Assembly (NCBI GenBank): GCA_964545045.1
Contig: CAZJEN010000013.1
Location: 15,983-79,982 of the forward strand
Length of the DNA stretch: 64,000 nucleotides
Reading direction: 5' to 3'
Source: SIG307 sp964545045
GTDB lineage: Bacteria > Bacillota > Clostridia > Lachnospirales > Lachnospiraceae
The stretch's first letter is position 1, and the number at the start of each line of letters is the position of its first letter. The position numbers and the translations under genes were made by a program. Below the pieces are notes generated by a model. That model worked only from the letters and a program-made list of their open reading frames with translations, was not told the origin of the DNA and searched no databases. Below, piece after piece: positions 1-8,598 of this stretch.

Positions 1-1226
1 CAATACTGCTCCTTCTTTAAAATATCCGCTACAGATGCCGACTTCATAAACGCCATAATATCCTCGTTGTCATTAGACTCTTCCGTACGGTAAAAGGCAA
101 TCAACGCCGCCAGGGAGAAAGTCATACACTTCGGCAATTCACCTCGCTCCTCATAATACTCCAAAAGCGTCGGAAGCACTCTCGCCTTAAACTTGCTGAC
201 GGAATTCAGTGCAATGCTCAAAAGCTGATGCTTTACAAACGGATTTGCAAAACGATCCAGCACCGCCTTACCGAAGGTAATATCCTCCTCGGTACTTCCG
301 AGGGTCGGGATAATCTCTTCCGACAAGGTCTTATCAAGAAACGCACGTACAGTAACATCATCCAGACATTCCTTCACCGTAGAAAGCCCGTACAGTCTCG
401 CCGCCAATACCATAGAGGTATGGGCTCCGTTTAAAATACGCACCTTTCTCTTCTTATACGGCTTTACATCCGGGGTCCAAATGACATTTACCCCCGCTGC
501 CCTAAGCGGAAACTCCTTTTCAAAATCTCCTTCAATCACCCATAAGTGGAAAATCTCCGCGGTGTTCATCAGCTTATCTTCTTCTCCGAGAAATTCGGTC
601 AACTCCTCCGTTTCATCCTTCGGATAACCGGTACAGATACGGTCTACCAGCGTGTTGCAGAAATGGTTTTCCTTCAACACCCACTGTACAAACTCCTCAG
701 ATAAATTCCAAAGCTTCGCATACTTTAACACGCAGTCCAGTAATTCTTTTCCGTTATTGTCAATCAACTCACAGGACAGAATAATAAAGCCCCCAAAGCC
801 CGCCTCAAAACGCTCAAAGAGCAGTCGGGTCAACTTCGCCGGAAAGGACTTCGGCGGCGCATCGTCAAAGCCCTCCGTACCCAAATACTCGATACCGGCC
901 TCTGTCGTATTGGAGATAATCACACGCATATCCGGATTGTGGGCCAGTTTTAAATACTCCGCATAATCTGTGTACGGGTCCACGCCTCTCGATATGGACG
1001 TTACCTTGATACACTCATTTACCACTTCTCCGTTTTCGATTCCCCGCAGAAACTGATGATAGCCCCCCTTCTGCTCATTTATTACCGGAATCAAGCCCTT
1101 TGCAATGGGCTGTACCACAACTACCTTACCGTCATACAAGCCCTGCTCATTCATTTTATGTACAAACACATCGGCAAAGCTTCTTAAAAAGCCGCCTTCA
1201 CCGAACTGAATTATGGTTTCCTTCAT
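1..1226 (-). CDS. uxaB: Tagaturonate reductase (altronate oxidoreductase), 3' end cut by window edge
   Basis: NAD-dependent enzyme of the mannitol dehydrogenase family that interconverts D-tagaturonate and D-altronate in hexuronate breakdown. About 408 residues are visible before the window edge removes the C-terminus. The N-terminus MKETIIQFGEGGFLR fits the dinucleotide-binding start of UxaB, SNTTEAGIEY and the later ILNGAHTSMV segment are family signatures. The start at 1226 follows an AAAGGG ribosome binding site. It lies 23 bp downstream of an L-galactonate dehydrogenase-like gene whose expected product is its substrate, which supports a shared pathway. A fructuronate reductase (UxuB) is the main alternative; the length and motifs favour UxaB. 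Confidence 0.85.
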   Translation of the reverse strand, partial: MKETIIQFGEGGFLRSFADVFVHKMNEQGLYDGKVVVVQPIAKGLIPVINEQKGGYHQFLRGIENGEVVNECIKVTSISRGVDPYTDYAEYLKLAHNPDMRVIISNTTEAGIEYLGTEGFDDAPPKSFPAKLTRLLFERFEAGFGGFIILSCELIDNNGKELLDCVLKYAKLWNLSEEFVQWVLKENHFCNTLVDRICTGYPKDETEELTEFLGEEDKLMNTAEIFHLWVIEGDFEKEFPLRAAGVNVIWTPDVKPYKKRKVRILNGAHTSMVLAARLYGLSTVKECLDDVTVRAFLDKTLSEEIIPTLGSTEEDITFGKAVLDRFANPFVKHQLLSIALNSVSKFKARVLPTLLEYYEERGELPKCMTFSLAALIAFYRTEESNDNEDIMAFMKSASVADILKKEQY

Positions 1227-1249
1227 ACTGTCATCCCTTTCCGTCAGAA

Positions 1250-2263
1250 CTACATCTCAATTAATACCTTGGACAAGCTACCGTCGTTTTCCGCCAATGC
1301 CTTAAACGCCTCGTCCGCACGTTCCATCGGATATACCGCACTTACCATATCCAGAACATTCACCTCTCCGCTCGCTATCAGGTCGATTACCGCCTTAAAA
1401 TCACTTGCATAGGAGTTTCTGCTGCCGAACACATTTAACTCCTTTTTGAGCAAAATAGAGTGTAAGAACGTGGTCTCTTTTTTGCCGTTTCCGATTAAAA
1501 TTATATTTGCCGCAAAAGCCGCGCACTCAATACAGGAAAGGAAGGTAACGGAAAGACCGCAGGCCTCCACGCACACATCAAAACCGTTTCCGTTTGTAAC
1601 CTTCATGGCCTCTTCCTTAATATCACTTGCCGCGGAATTAATGATGCCCGTTGCTCCGAAGTGCATTGCCATTTCCAGTCTGCCGTCCAATACGTCCGCC
1701 ACATACACTTCTGCGCCCTGTGCCTTTGCCGCAATCAGTGCAAACAGACCGATCGGGCCTGCACCTACTACCAACACCTTATCTCCCGGCTTTACCGGTG
1801 CTCTGTGCAATGCGTGGTAGCTGATGGTAAACGGCTCCACCAATGCCAGCTCCTTCGCGGACAAACCCTTGCCGTCGTAAATACGCTCCACCGGCATTAC
1901 AATATACTCCCGGAAGCTGCCGTCTCTCTGTACACCCATGGTTTGATTGTCGGTACAGCAGTTCACAAAGCCTCTCTGACAAGAGTAACAGGTTCCGCAG
2001 TTAAAATACGGATTGGCGGTTACAATATCCCCCGGCTTTAAGCCTCTGTCATTTTCCGGAATGGAAACGATTTCCGCACTGAACTCATGTCCCGGAATAC
2101 GCGGGTAGGTCGTAAAAGGCTGATTTCCCGTATAGCTTGCCACATCCGCACCGCACACACCGCAATACAGCACCTTTAACAGGGCTTCTCCCTCCTTCGG
2201 CACCGGCATCTCGGTATCGGTTACCGCAATTTCAAAAGGCTTTTCTATCAATACTGTTTTCAT
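1250..2263 (-). CDS. Zinc-dependent alcohol dehydrogenase, L-galactonate 5-dehydrogenase-like
   Basis: Medium-chain zinc dehydrogenase of 337 residues. The catalytic zinc site is visible as GVCGAD (Cys about 37) and PGHE, the structural zinc lobe as CGTCYSCQRGFVNC, and the Rossmann motif as VVGAGPIGL. Segments GNQPF-TYPR-PGHE and KKE-GSRN closely follow E. coli LgoD (YjjN) as I remember it, which oxidises L-galactonate to D-tagaturonate. The neighbour uxaB would use that product. Sorbitol or threonine dehydrogenase are alternatives of the same fold. Family certain, substrate inferred. Confidence 0.75.
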   Translation of the reverse strand: MKTVLIEKPFEIAVTDTEMPVPKEGEALLKVLYCGVCGADVASYTGNQPFTTYPRIPGHEFSAEIVSIPENDRGLKPGDIVTANPYFNCGTCYSCQRGFVNCCTDNQTMGVQRDGSFREYIVMPVERIYDGKGLSAKELALVEPFTISYHALHRAPVKPGDKVLVVGAGPIGLFALIAAKAQGAEVYVADVLDGRLEMAMHFGATGIINSAASDIKEEAMKVTNGNGFDVCVEACGLSVTFLSCIECAAFAANIILIGNGKKETTFLHSILLKKELNVFGSRNSYASDFKAVIDLIASGEVNVLDMVSAVYPMERADEAFKALAENDGSLSKVLIEM

Positions 2264-2308
2264 AGTGTTTGTCTCCTTTTCGTTCTGTTTTCTTGATTCT
2301 CCTGCTTC

Positions 2309-3511
2309 TTACTCAGTCTCCACATAGTTCTTATTCCAAATCACCGCAGTCTTCATCGGTGCGTTCTTGCTGTAAATCTTGTCGCGATATGCTCCGATTG
2401 GATCTTTTGTAAACTCATCTCTGTCAATCAGTTCCACAATCTCATCATAGCGACTCTTTGCCAGAAGTTCGATAGCCTGCTCCATATGGTCCTGTCTAAA
2501 ATTAATAGAGCCGAAAATCAAATGATTCTCAAACCCGAACGGCATGGTATCGAAGGTTACCTTCGGTCCTAAGGAAAAGCTGTTGTAAATGCCGTTGCAG
2601 CCCAGCACCTTATGATCGAAGGCCACTCTGTGTTCTACATTGCTTCCGCTGGCACCGATAAAGGTGGTGGCCCTTCCGCCAAGCTTCTCTATAATCGCCT
2701 TAGAAAGCTCCTCTTCACTGTCATAGGTATTCCGCAAATACTCCGCATTAGCCTGCTCCAGTGCAAACTTCACCTTCGAAGAATCTTCCGGGCTTCTGCC
2801 TACAAACAACACCTTGGCATCTCTATGATTCTGCATAATCAAATCTCCGATAAACATGCCGGTGGTGCCCAGTCCGAAAATCACGGTACGCTCAAAAATT
2901 TCTTCCTTAGCGATTGCCCTTGCCTCTTCTTCACAACACTTATACTTCTTCATCGCCACACGGAAGTTGTGGGCACTGCCCAAATCCTCCATACGCTCCA
3001 GCTGAAACAACATGCAGGCAAAAGGGTCCGGAAATACCATCTTCTTTGCAAAGGACAACTTAAGCTTTCCATTTTTCACATAGCCCTCCGGAATCGGCAA
3101 CAGCATATCCGGATGGAAGTACTGCTTATCGCAGAACAAGCCGTCCGCCTGGTCACAGCCGTACTCAAAATAAGTCTCTTCTTCCGTGTAACGGGTCGGG
3201 TCATAGCTGTTTCCGCCGCGAATTAATACGATAGCAAAGCGATTCTGGGACGGCACCCATACGATACCCTCATGTCCGTTAATGAGACGGTTCGTACCTT
3301 CCGGAAACTTCGGTCCAAGTCTGCCCTCACTTCCCATATGCATCAACTCATTGTCCGTTCCGCAAAAGCCCACCATCACCGGCTCACAAAGCACTGCTTC
3401 CTTTTCCTCTTCTCCCCGAAGCCTTCTGCGCTTTGTATTATAAATTTCCACATCACCATACACCAACGGCTTCTCTGCATCATTCTGAAAATAAGTACCC
3501 TTTACAATCAT
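2309..3511 (-). CDS. Glucose-dehydrogenase-family zinc dehydrogenase
   Basis: A 400-residue medium-chain dehydrogenase whose N-terminal GFCGTDNEL and NGHEG elements match the archaeal-type glucose/galactose dehydrogenase branch, with a Rossmann segment FGLGTTGMFIGDL at about 215-227. It probably oxidises an aldose to a lactone with NAD(P). It is 45 bp upstream of the LgoD-like gene, so it may supply a sugar acid to that pathway; this link is inferred. Start at 3511 has GGAGGAG 6 to 7 bases upstream. Longer than the usual 360 residues, with an insertion around residues 95-200. Confidence 0.65.
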   Translation of the reverse strand: MIVKGTYFQNDAEKPLVYGDVEIYNTKRRRLRGEEEKEAVLCEPVMVGFCGTDNELMHMGSEGRLGPKFPEGTNRLINGHEGIVWVPSQNRFAIVLIRGGNSYDPTRYTEEETYFEYGCDQADGLFCDKQYFHPDMLLPIPEGYVKNGKLKLSFAKKMVFPDPFACMLFQLERMEDLGSAHNFRVAMKKYKCCEEEARAIAKEEIFERTVIFGLGTTGMFIGDLIMQNHRDAKVLFVGRSPEDSSKVKFALEQANAEYLRNTYDSEEELSKAIIEKLGGRATTFIGASGSNVEHRVAFDHKVLGCNGIYNSFSLGPKVTFDTMPFGFENHLIFGSINFRQDHMEQAIELLAKSRYDEIVELIDRDEFTKDPIGAYRDKIYSKNAPMKTAVIWNKNYVETE

Positions 3512-3544
3512 GTACTACTCCTCCTGTGGGATTTTTCTACTTTA

Positions 3545-3600
3545 ATTATACAAGAAACCCCCGGGATTTTCAGTCATATATCCGACTTTCTCCCGGGGGT
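3545..3600 (-). terminator. Hairpin terminator of the upstream unknown gene, overlapping a -10 box
   Basis: Perfect 9-bp inverted repeat CCCCCGGGA (3558-3566) and TCCCGGGGG (3591-3599) with a 24-base loop. Read on the minus strand it is followed by TTTCTTG and immediately by TATAAT (3550-3545), so the end of the 3668-5188 gene's transcript and the start of the dehydrogenase transcript share this spot. No good -35 box is visible at the right spacing. Confidence 0.6.
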
Positions 3601-3667
3601 AATGGCACATATTCGTAGTTTTATCCATATAATCGAAGTAGCACTCTGTTTGTGCCTTAAAGCTATA

Positions 3668-5188
3668 CTACAGCAGTTCCACCCGTATATCCTCGCAAGG
3701 CTTCTTCCGGAATATCATCTCCCATTCCACCGTCTCTGCCGGTTCGAAGCGAAGCCCCGAGCAGGCAACCTGTACCTTCTCCGTGGTCCCACTTTCCGCA
3801 ATAAACACTGCGGCAGGACCGTCCGCTCCGCCGATACCGATAATCCCTACAGAACATGCGGAAACGTCGTTTGCAGACTCCTTTCTTCTCGGTGCATCGC
3901 TGTCGCATACATCCTTTATCGTATATTCTCCCTTTGGAATATCCGGGTCAAGGGTATAAAACATCTGCGTAAAATGCTCCGGAAACTCGAAATCCTCCAT
4001 CTGAAAACGCTCTTTCGGAAACTGTCCCCTTTGAATATCCCGAACGGTCAGGAGATGGTCAGTTCCCTCTATCGGGTATTGAATCGGGATACTTTCTCCA
4101 ATCTCCGGCATAGGAAACCGCGGTCCCGGCACGGAAATCATCTCCGGTATAAGCTCTAATACCAATGTTCGCAGAACCGGTTTTGTCTTTGTTACCCAGG
4201 GAATGGATATTCTGCGAAATGACCATCCCTTTGTCGGGTCCAGCTGATAATGCTCCATAACAGCATCCGCTTCCTCGGTATTTGCTTCTTCCGGAAGCAA
4301 ATACTCCTCCGGCATCCAACCGATTCCTCTTCCCGACCACCTCCGCTGTACCTTTCCGTTGATCTCCGGCTTGAGACAAAAGTCAATTTCCATCGGGTTC
4401 TCCTGTGCAGCCTGTCTCCGTTCTTCCTTACTGAACCGCTCCTGTCTTTCCTCCCCAAAGCCCCACTTCTCGTAATAAGCAGAGATTATCTCCGGTTCTA
4501 TGGCGATACATAAGTCTACCACCACGCCTTTTGCACAAAGATACACCGCCGGAATGTACCAAGCATGTCCGTTCCAGAAAAACGTCTTCTCAAGGGTCAT
4601 CTCCGTCCCGGCCTTGCCGTTTCCTCTATTATCATAAAAATCTCCGTCAAACCAGACCTTCCATTCCTCCGGTTTTCTACTTTCTGTCGCCTCAGTCGCC
4701 AACGGAATCCCTTCGTAATACTCCCGTTTAAACGGAATCATATCATAATCGAAGGCCGACTGTAGCGTTTTCACATCGTAAAAAGGCTCCTCCATGGGGA
4801 TCACAGAAAGCTTCTCTTTCATAAAATCCAGAAGTGCCTGTTGCTCCTTTGTCACCGGATTGTCCTTTAAAAAGGCATCAAAGGTCTCCTTATCCCATGC
4901 ATAAATCTGCTGTACCGCTGCCAAATCTCCACATGCAAGTATCAGTCGTAAAAAGTCCTCAAAATTCCTTGCAAGCGGATGCACATAATTTCCCGGCGTA
5001 GCCGTAGGATCCACGGCAAATACCATATCCCTCATGCCATTGATAAAACAATAATGGATTCCGTCCACGCCGGCCCAGCCGATGACCTTCGCTCCCTTCG
5101 GGGTACAAAAGTACCCTCCTTTGGTATCTCCGGGTATTAAGCCGACCGCAGAAAGATTTAAGTTTAACTCACAAAACCTTTTGTACAT
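3668..5188 (-). CDS. Unknown 506-residue protein with a GGADGP decarboxylase-like motif
   Basis: I do not recognise this family. Residues 1-150 look like a globular domain with a faint SMI1/KNR4 flavour (VHPLARNFEDFLRLIL). The middle is rich in aromatic and acidic residues. Near residue 440 it carries GIIGIGGADGPAAVFIA, which resembles the GIIGGADGPT motif of sodium-translocating decarboxylase beta subunits, although no run of membrane helices is present. The start at 5188 is preferred over 5203 because GGGAGG sits 7 bases before it and would itself be inside the longer reading. Likely soluble and cytoplasmic. Followed by the 3558-3599 hairpin. Confidence 0.7.
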   Translation of the reverse strand: MYKRFCELNLNLSAVGLIPGDTKGGYFCTPKGAKVIGWAGVDGIHYCFINGMRDMVFAVDPTATPGNYVHPLARNFEDFLRLILACGDLAAVQQIYAWDKETFDAFLKDNPVTKEQQALLDFMKEKLSVIPMEEPFYDVKTLQSAFDYDMIPFKREYYEGIPLATEATESRKPEEWKVWFDGDFYDNRGNGKAGTEMTLEKTFFWNGHAWYIPAVYLCAKGVVVDLCIAIEPEIISAYYEKWGFGEERQERFSKEERRQAAQENPMEIDFCLKPEINGKVQRRWSGRGIGWMPEEYLLPEEANTEEADAVMEHYQLDPTKGWSFRRISIPWVTKTKPVLRTLVLELIPEMISVPGPRFPMPEIGESIPIQYPIEGTDHLLTVRDIQRGQFPKERFQMEDFEFPEHFTQMFYTLDPDIPKGEYTIKDVCDSDAPRRKESANDVSACSVGIIGIGGADGPAAVFIAESGTTEKVQVACSGLRFEPAETVEWEMIFRKKPCEDIRVELL

Positions 5189-5266
5189 TCCTGTTCCTCC
5201 CATACAATGCCCTTATGTAATATCTCACACCTTATTGCTGTATATGCTCTCCTACAATCAGAGCTA

Positions 5267-5899
5267 CTACAGCTTTCCGAAAATCTTATGAGCCTCCAGC
5301 TCCACACCGTTCTGCTTTGCCAGCTCCGATACCGTCACAAAACGATACCCCTTCTCAATTAAGGTCGGAAGCAGATACTCCACTGCCGCTGCCGTGGTGG
5401 CATACTGTTCGTGCAGCAGCACCACCGCATTTTCCAACTCCCCGGCTGCCTCTGCGTCCATGATTCTCTGAATAATTTCTTCCGTCGGAATGTCTGCCCA
5501 GTCTCTGCTGTCCACACTGCAGTTAATCATCGGATAGTCCACCGTAGCGGTTACGGTCTCGTTTGCCGCCAGATACGGAAGGCGCATCAGCTTCGGTGCT
5601 ACGCCAAGAACCTTCTCCTCTGCCTCTGCAGTTTTCGTCAATTCTTCTTTAATCTCATCCGCTGTCTTCTCCGTCAAAAAGCAATGGGTAAAAGTATGAT
5701 TTCCCGCCTCACAACCGATACTCTGCGCAAACTTCATCTCCGGAACACTTGCCTCGTTAATCTTCTGTCCTACATAAAAGAAGGTGGCCGTTTGTCCGTA
5801 CTTCTCATAGGTCTTCAAAATCCGCATTGCTGTGCTGTCCTCGGTATAAGCCACCGGACCGTCATCAAAAGTAAACGCTACTAACTTAGTCTTCTCCAT
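5267..5899 (-). CDS. Polysaccharide deacetylase (CE4, NodB domain)
   Basis: 210 residues, essentially one NodB homology domain. Motifs in order: FTFDDGP (metal-binding Asp), GNHTFTH (His ligands), RLPYLA, DSRDWAD and VLLHEQ, the last having Glu where Asp is common. CE4 enzymes remove acetyl groups from xylan or from N-acetylated glycans. No signal peptide, so it acts in the cytoplasm; with two xylanases and a GH43 enzyme in the window, deacetylation of imported xylo-oligosaccharides is plausible. The start at 5899 has GGAGGA 8 bases upstream; it overlaps the preceding gene by 14 bp. Confidence 0.85.
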   Translation of the reverse strand: MEKTKLVAFTFDDGPVAYTEDSTAMRILKTYEKYGQTATFFYVGQKINEASVPEMKFAQSIGCEAGNHTFTHCFLTEKTADEIKEELTKTAEAEEKVLGVAPKLMRLPYLAANETVTATVDYPMINCSVDSRDWADIPTEEIIQRIMDAEAAGELENAVVLLHEQYATTAAAVEYLLPTLIEKGYRFVTVSELAKQNGVELEAHKIFGKL

Positions 5900-6302
5900 T
5901 GTACAATTCCTCCATTTTGTCGTAATACTCATATAACTTCTGCGTCCCGTTTTCAAGCAACCAATAATGCTTGATATACGGAATCAAAAGCACTAAAAGC
6001 AGTAACAGCAACACACCGTTCCATGGTGAAAAATTCGTCACCGCCAACAAAAACACCAATATGGTCATCAGCGCAAACAACACCGTTACAATCAGATGAA
6101 TCAGCCGCTCATGCTGAAAGAAGCCAATTTGAATCAGAAGCGCGGACTTTTCCTTGGCAACACGCGCCTGGAATGCGTCTCCGTCCCGAACAATTCCCTG
6201 CTCCCCGGAAGCTCCCGCTGTCTTTTGCTCTTCTCGTATCCGCTCCAAATACTCAACCAGTTCTTCCGTTCTTTTTAAATACTTCTTCAATCGTTCTCCC
6301 AT
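5886..6302 (-). CDS. Small unknown membrane protein with two helices
   Basis: 138 residues. An N-terminal charged helical part (LKKYLKRTEELVEYLERIREEQ) is followed by two hydrophobic segments at roughly 70-92 and 95-112, then a short acidic C-terminus, so both ends probably face the cytoplasm. Not recognised. The start at 6302 is chosen because AAGGAGGA lies 4 to 5 bases before it; an upstream ATG at 6329 has no good site. Overlaps the deacetylase gene, so the two are translationally coupled. Confidence 0.65.
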   Translation of the reverse strand: MGERLKKYLKRTEELVEYLERIREEQKTAGASGEQGIVRDGDAFQARVAKEKSALLIQIGFFQHERLIHLIVTVLFALMTILVFLLAVTNFSPWNGVLLLLLLVLLIPYIKHYWLLENGTQKLYEYYDKMEELYNGED

Positions 6303-6354
6303 ACTTCCTCCTTCACCGATACTGTACATATTCCATCCGTACCAGCGAATCGCT

Positions 6355-6612
6355 TTATGTCCAAAACGGTTTCTGGTCCTTATGAGTATAACCTTTCAGT
6401 TCTTCCCGGTACTTTGCAATCACATCCTCGTAATATTTCTTCTGCCGTTCGGAAAGACATCCTGCCGCCGACAACTTTTCATAGCAGTCCACCAGCTCCT
6501 TAAAATCCAGCTGAGCCGCATCCTTGTAATTATTCTCCTTGTTGGACTCCATCCGGGTAATAATCATTTCCAGATGGATATGCTTTTTGGCAAACTTATG
6601 AAACAACCCCAT
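6355..6612 (-). CDS. Small unknown helical protein (85 residues)
   Basis: Short charged protein starting MGLFHKFAKKH, largely helical by composition and without membrane segments. The start at 6612 has AAAGGAGG 9 bases before it, better than the in-frame codon at 6642. It sits 17 bp after the acetyltransferase gene and 52 bp before the two-helix membrane protein in the same orientation, so it is probably co-transcribed. Family unknown. Confidence 0.6.
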   Translation of the reverse strand: MGLFHKFAKKHIHLEMIITRMESNKENNYKDAAQLDFKELVDCYEKLSAAGCLSERQKKYYEDVIAKYREELKGYTHKDQKPFWT

Positions 6613-6629
6613 GATACAAATCCTCCTTT

Positions 6630-7418
6630 CTACTTCCACCATTCTTTCGGAAGTTCCTCCCGGTCAATCACGCAATTCTCTTCGATGGAAAACAATTTCT
6701 CACATACCTCGAATATCTTCTTCGCTTCACACAAAATACAATCCGCATCGCCGAACTTCACCGGCTTTGCAGCGCCTAGGTCATAAAAGGCCTGCTTCAT
6801 CTTATCGAACTCTTCCGAAAAGTTACCGGTACCAAGCGTCCGGTTAAAATGCCGGTACATCGGTACATCCTTTAAGCTTCCGTCCGGCATCACCACATGC
6901 ATTAAGGTCGGTTCATCAGTCAAACGGTCCGGAATATTCAACACCTCGTCCACACTGTGAATGTAAGTATTTCTCGTATGTGTCACACCAAGCAGTAATA
7001 TCTTTGCATCAATGTCCCGCAACCGGTCCCAACAGCCTCCCGGCGGGCACGGAGATGTTGCATTTTCTTCTCCTTTTATGTACTCTGCCGCAGCCTTTCC
7101 GTAAGCCGCAATACTGTGGGTAGGATGAAGAGAACGTACTACGCCTTCTCTCTGTCTGAAAATATTCGGAATAATTCCCACACAAGCCGGTTCCGTTACC
7201 GGATTAAAGGTAGAATACTCATGACTCATCTGCGCCCAGGTATGGGTCGGTGTCATAAACAGCCCTTCCTTCAAATACTCCATAAATGCGTCTACTACCG
7301 TATCCGCACCGCCTTCTACCACACCGACGGATTTCATGGAAGAATGTAACATCAGGGCGTCTGTCGGCTTAAGCCCCATGTTCTTTAAATCTTGAATTAA
7401 ATCTACTTTTGTGTACAT
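6630..7418 (-). CDS. AAC(3)-family N-acetyltransferase
   Basis: 262 residues of the aminoglycoside 3-N-acetyltransferase fold, with signatures LMLHSSMKSVGVVEGGADTV near the N-terminus and LHPTHSIAA around 108-116, followed by GGCWDRL. Family members move acetyl from acetyl-CoA to a primary amine; many chromosomal homologues in gut Clostridia are not proven resistance genes. The start at 7418 fits the family N-terminus and has AGAGG upstream; the longer reading to 7505 overlaps the previous gene. No mobile element is adjacent, which argues for a housekeeping role. Confidence 0.85.
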   Translation of the reverse strand: MYTKVDLIQDLKNMGLKPTDALMLHSSMKSVGVVEGGADTVVDAFMEYLKEGLFMTPTHTWAQMSHEYSTFNPVTEPACVGIIPNIFRQREGVVRSLHPTHSIAAYGKAAAEYIKGEENATSPCPPGGCWDRLRDIDAKILLLGVTHTRNTYIHSVDEVLNIPDRLTDEPTLMHVVMPDGSLKDVPMYRHFNRTLGTGNFSEEFDKMKQAFYDLGAAKPVKFGDADCILCEAKKIFEVCEKLFSIEENCVIDREELPKEWWK

Positions 7419-7446
7419 AAACACACTTCCTCTCTGCTTGTTCAAC

Positions 7447-8427
7447 TTACTCGCTATCAACGTAACTGACTTCCATTCCGTTTTCTGTCGCCCATGACTC
7501 CGCATAGGAGCCCTTCGATACGATAACCTTTACATTATCACATCCCCAAAAAGCATCCTCCTCTATCGCCTCCAACGATTTTGGCAATGTGATTCGTTCC
7601 AATGCAGAATCTTTAAACGCACATTCGCCTATCCTGACAACGCCCTCCGGTATTTCTATTTCTCTCAAACTCTCGCACGCAGCAAACGTAAATGCCTTTA
7701 TCTCCGTAATATCTTCCGGTAAAACAACACTTTTCAAATCGTAGCAATCGCAGAAAGCCCACCCGCCAAGCTCTGTTACACTGTTCGGTATCACAATCCG
7801 CCGCAACGGTGTCCCCGCAAAAGCCGCATCTTTAATCGATGTCACAGTATTCGGAATTTCAAACTCAGTTAACCCTCCGCAAACAAAGAACGCATCCTCT
7901 CCGATCGTCGTTATCTCCTCGGGTATTCTCGTTGTACGACACCCGTACACAAGGGTTCCCGTACCCTTCTCTAATATAGCGTTACACTCTCTTCCTTCGG
8001 CATCCCTGGAGGTAAAACGCTCATTTCCTTCCTCTACCAAAAGTGTTTCCACTGCATCCATATTTTGAAAACTACAAACCAACCGAGTCACATTTCGTGG
8101 TATAACAATCGTTCGTATCGTCCCGTTATCCGCAATGTAATTCGCATCAAACTCCGTTACCGGACATCCCTCGATTTCATTCGGAATAACCAAAGACTCC
8201 AAACCGTTATCATACATACCGTATATATATAATTCTCCGTCCTCTATCTCATAAACAAACACATCTTCCAGAGTTTTTTCCAAAACTCCACTATTATTCT
8301 CCTCCACTGCTTCCTTCTTTCCACCTTCTGCCGGAAGAACAAAATCATTGGTAGCTTTTTTCGTTCCGCATCCTGCCAGCATCATTCCCATATATATTGC
8401 CACGCATACAATATGCTTTCGCTTCAT
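7447..8427 (-). CDS. Leucine-rich-repeat (BspA type) surface lipoprotein
   Basis: 326 residues. A lipoprotein signal ends in LAGC with Cys20, followed by a low-complexity linker and about seven BspA/LRR_5 repeats of the form IPNSVTELGGWAFCDCYDLKSV. Anchored on the outer face of the membrane; such proteins usually bind host or substrate surfaces, but the ligand cannot be read from sequence. It has its own promoter at 8480-8508 and is the first gene of the run leading into the acetyltransferase. Confidence 0.85.
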   Translation of the reverse strand: MKRKHIVCVAIYMGMMLAGCGTKKATNDFVLPAEGGKKEAVEENNSGVLEKTLEDVFVYEIEDGELYIYGMYDNGLESLVIPNEIEGCPVTEFDANYIADNGTIRTIVIPRNVTRLVCSFQNMDAVETLLVEEGNERFTSRDAEGRECNAILEKGTGTLVYGCRTTRIPEEITTIGEDAFFVCGGLTEFEIPNTVTSIKDAAFAGTPLRRIVIPNSVTELGGWAFCDCYDLKSVVLPEDITEIKAFTFAACESLREIEIPEGVVRIGECAFKDSALERITLPKSLEAIEEDAFWGCDNVKVIVSKGSYAESWATENGMEVSYVDSE

Positions 8428-8479
8428 TCTTCTCTCCTTCTACTGTAACAAATGGCCTCCCCGTTCTGTCCTATCTTTT

Positions 8480-8508
8480 AGTATACCTCGTAATACCTTC
8501 GAGTTCAA
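8480..8508 (-). promoter_or_regulatory. Sigma-A promoter of the LRR lipoprotein gene
   Basis: On the minus strand TTGAAC (8508-8503), a 17-bp spacer and TATACT (8485-8480), about 55 bp before the start codon at 8427. Spacing and both hexamers fit the vegetative consensus. Confidence 0.7.
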
Positions 8509-8529
8509 TATAAATATCCGTATTACAAC

Positions 8530-8568
8530 AAAGAAAAGAGCGTAAATCATCTCATCGATTTACACTCT
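8530..8568 (-). terminator. Rho-independent terminator after the EAL-domain gene
   Basis: Inverted repeat AGAGCGTAAATC (8537-8548) and GATTTACACTCT (8557-8568), one mismatch, followed on the minus strand by TTTCTTTGTTG. It lies 31 bp beyond the stop codon of the phosphodiesterase gene. Confidence 0.8.
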
Positions 8569-8598
8569 TCTTTCCAAAACACTCTTTCACCTTACAAC

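Noticed and set aside
6630..7418. Acquired aminoglycoside resistance gene
   Set aside because: The family matches but no mobile element, integron or base-composition change is nearby; most likely chromosomal.
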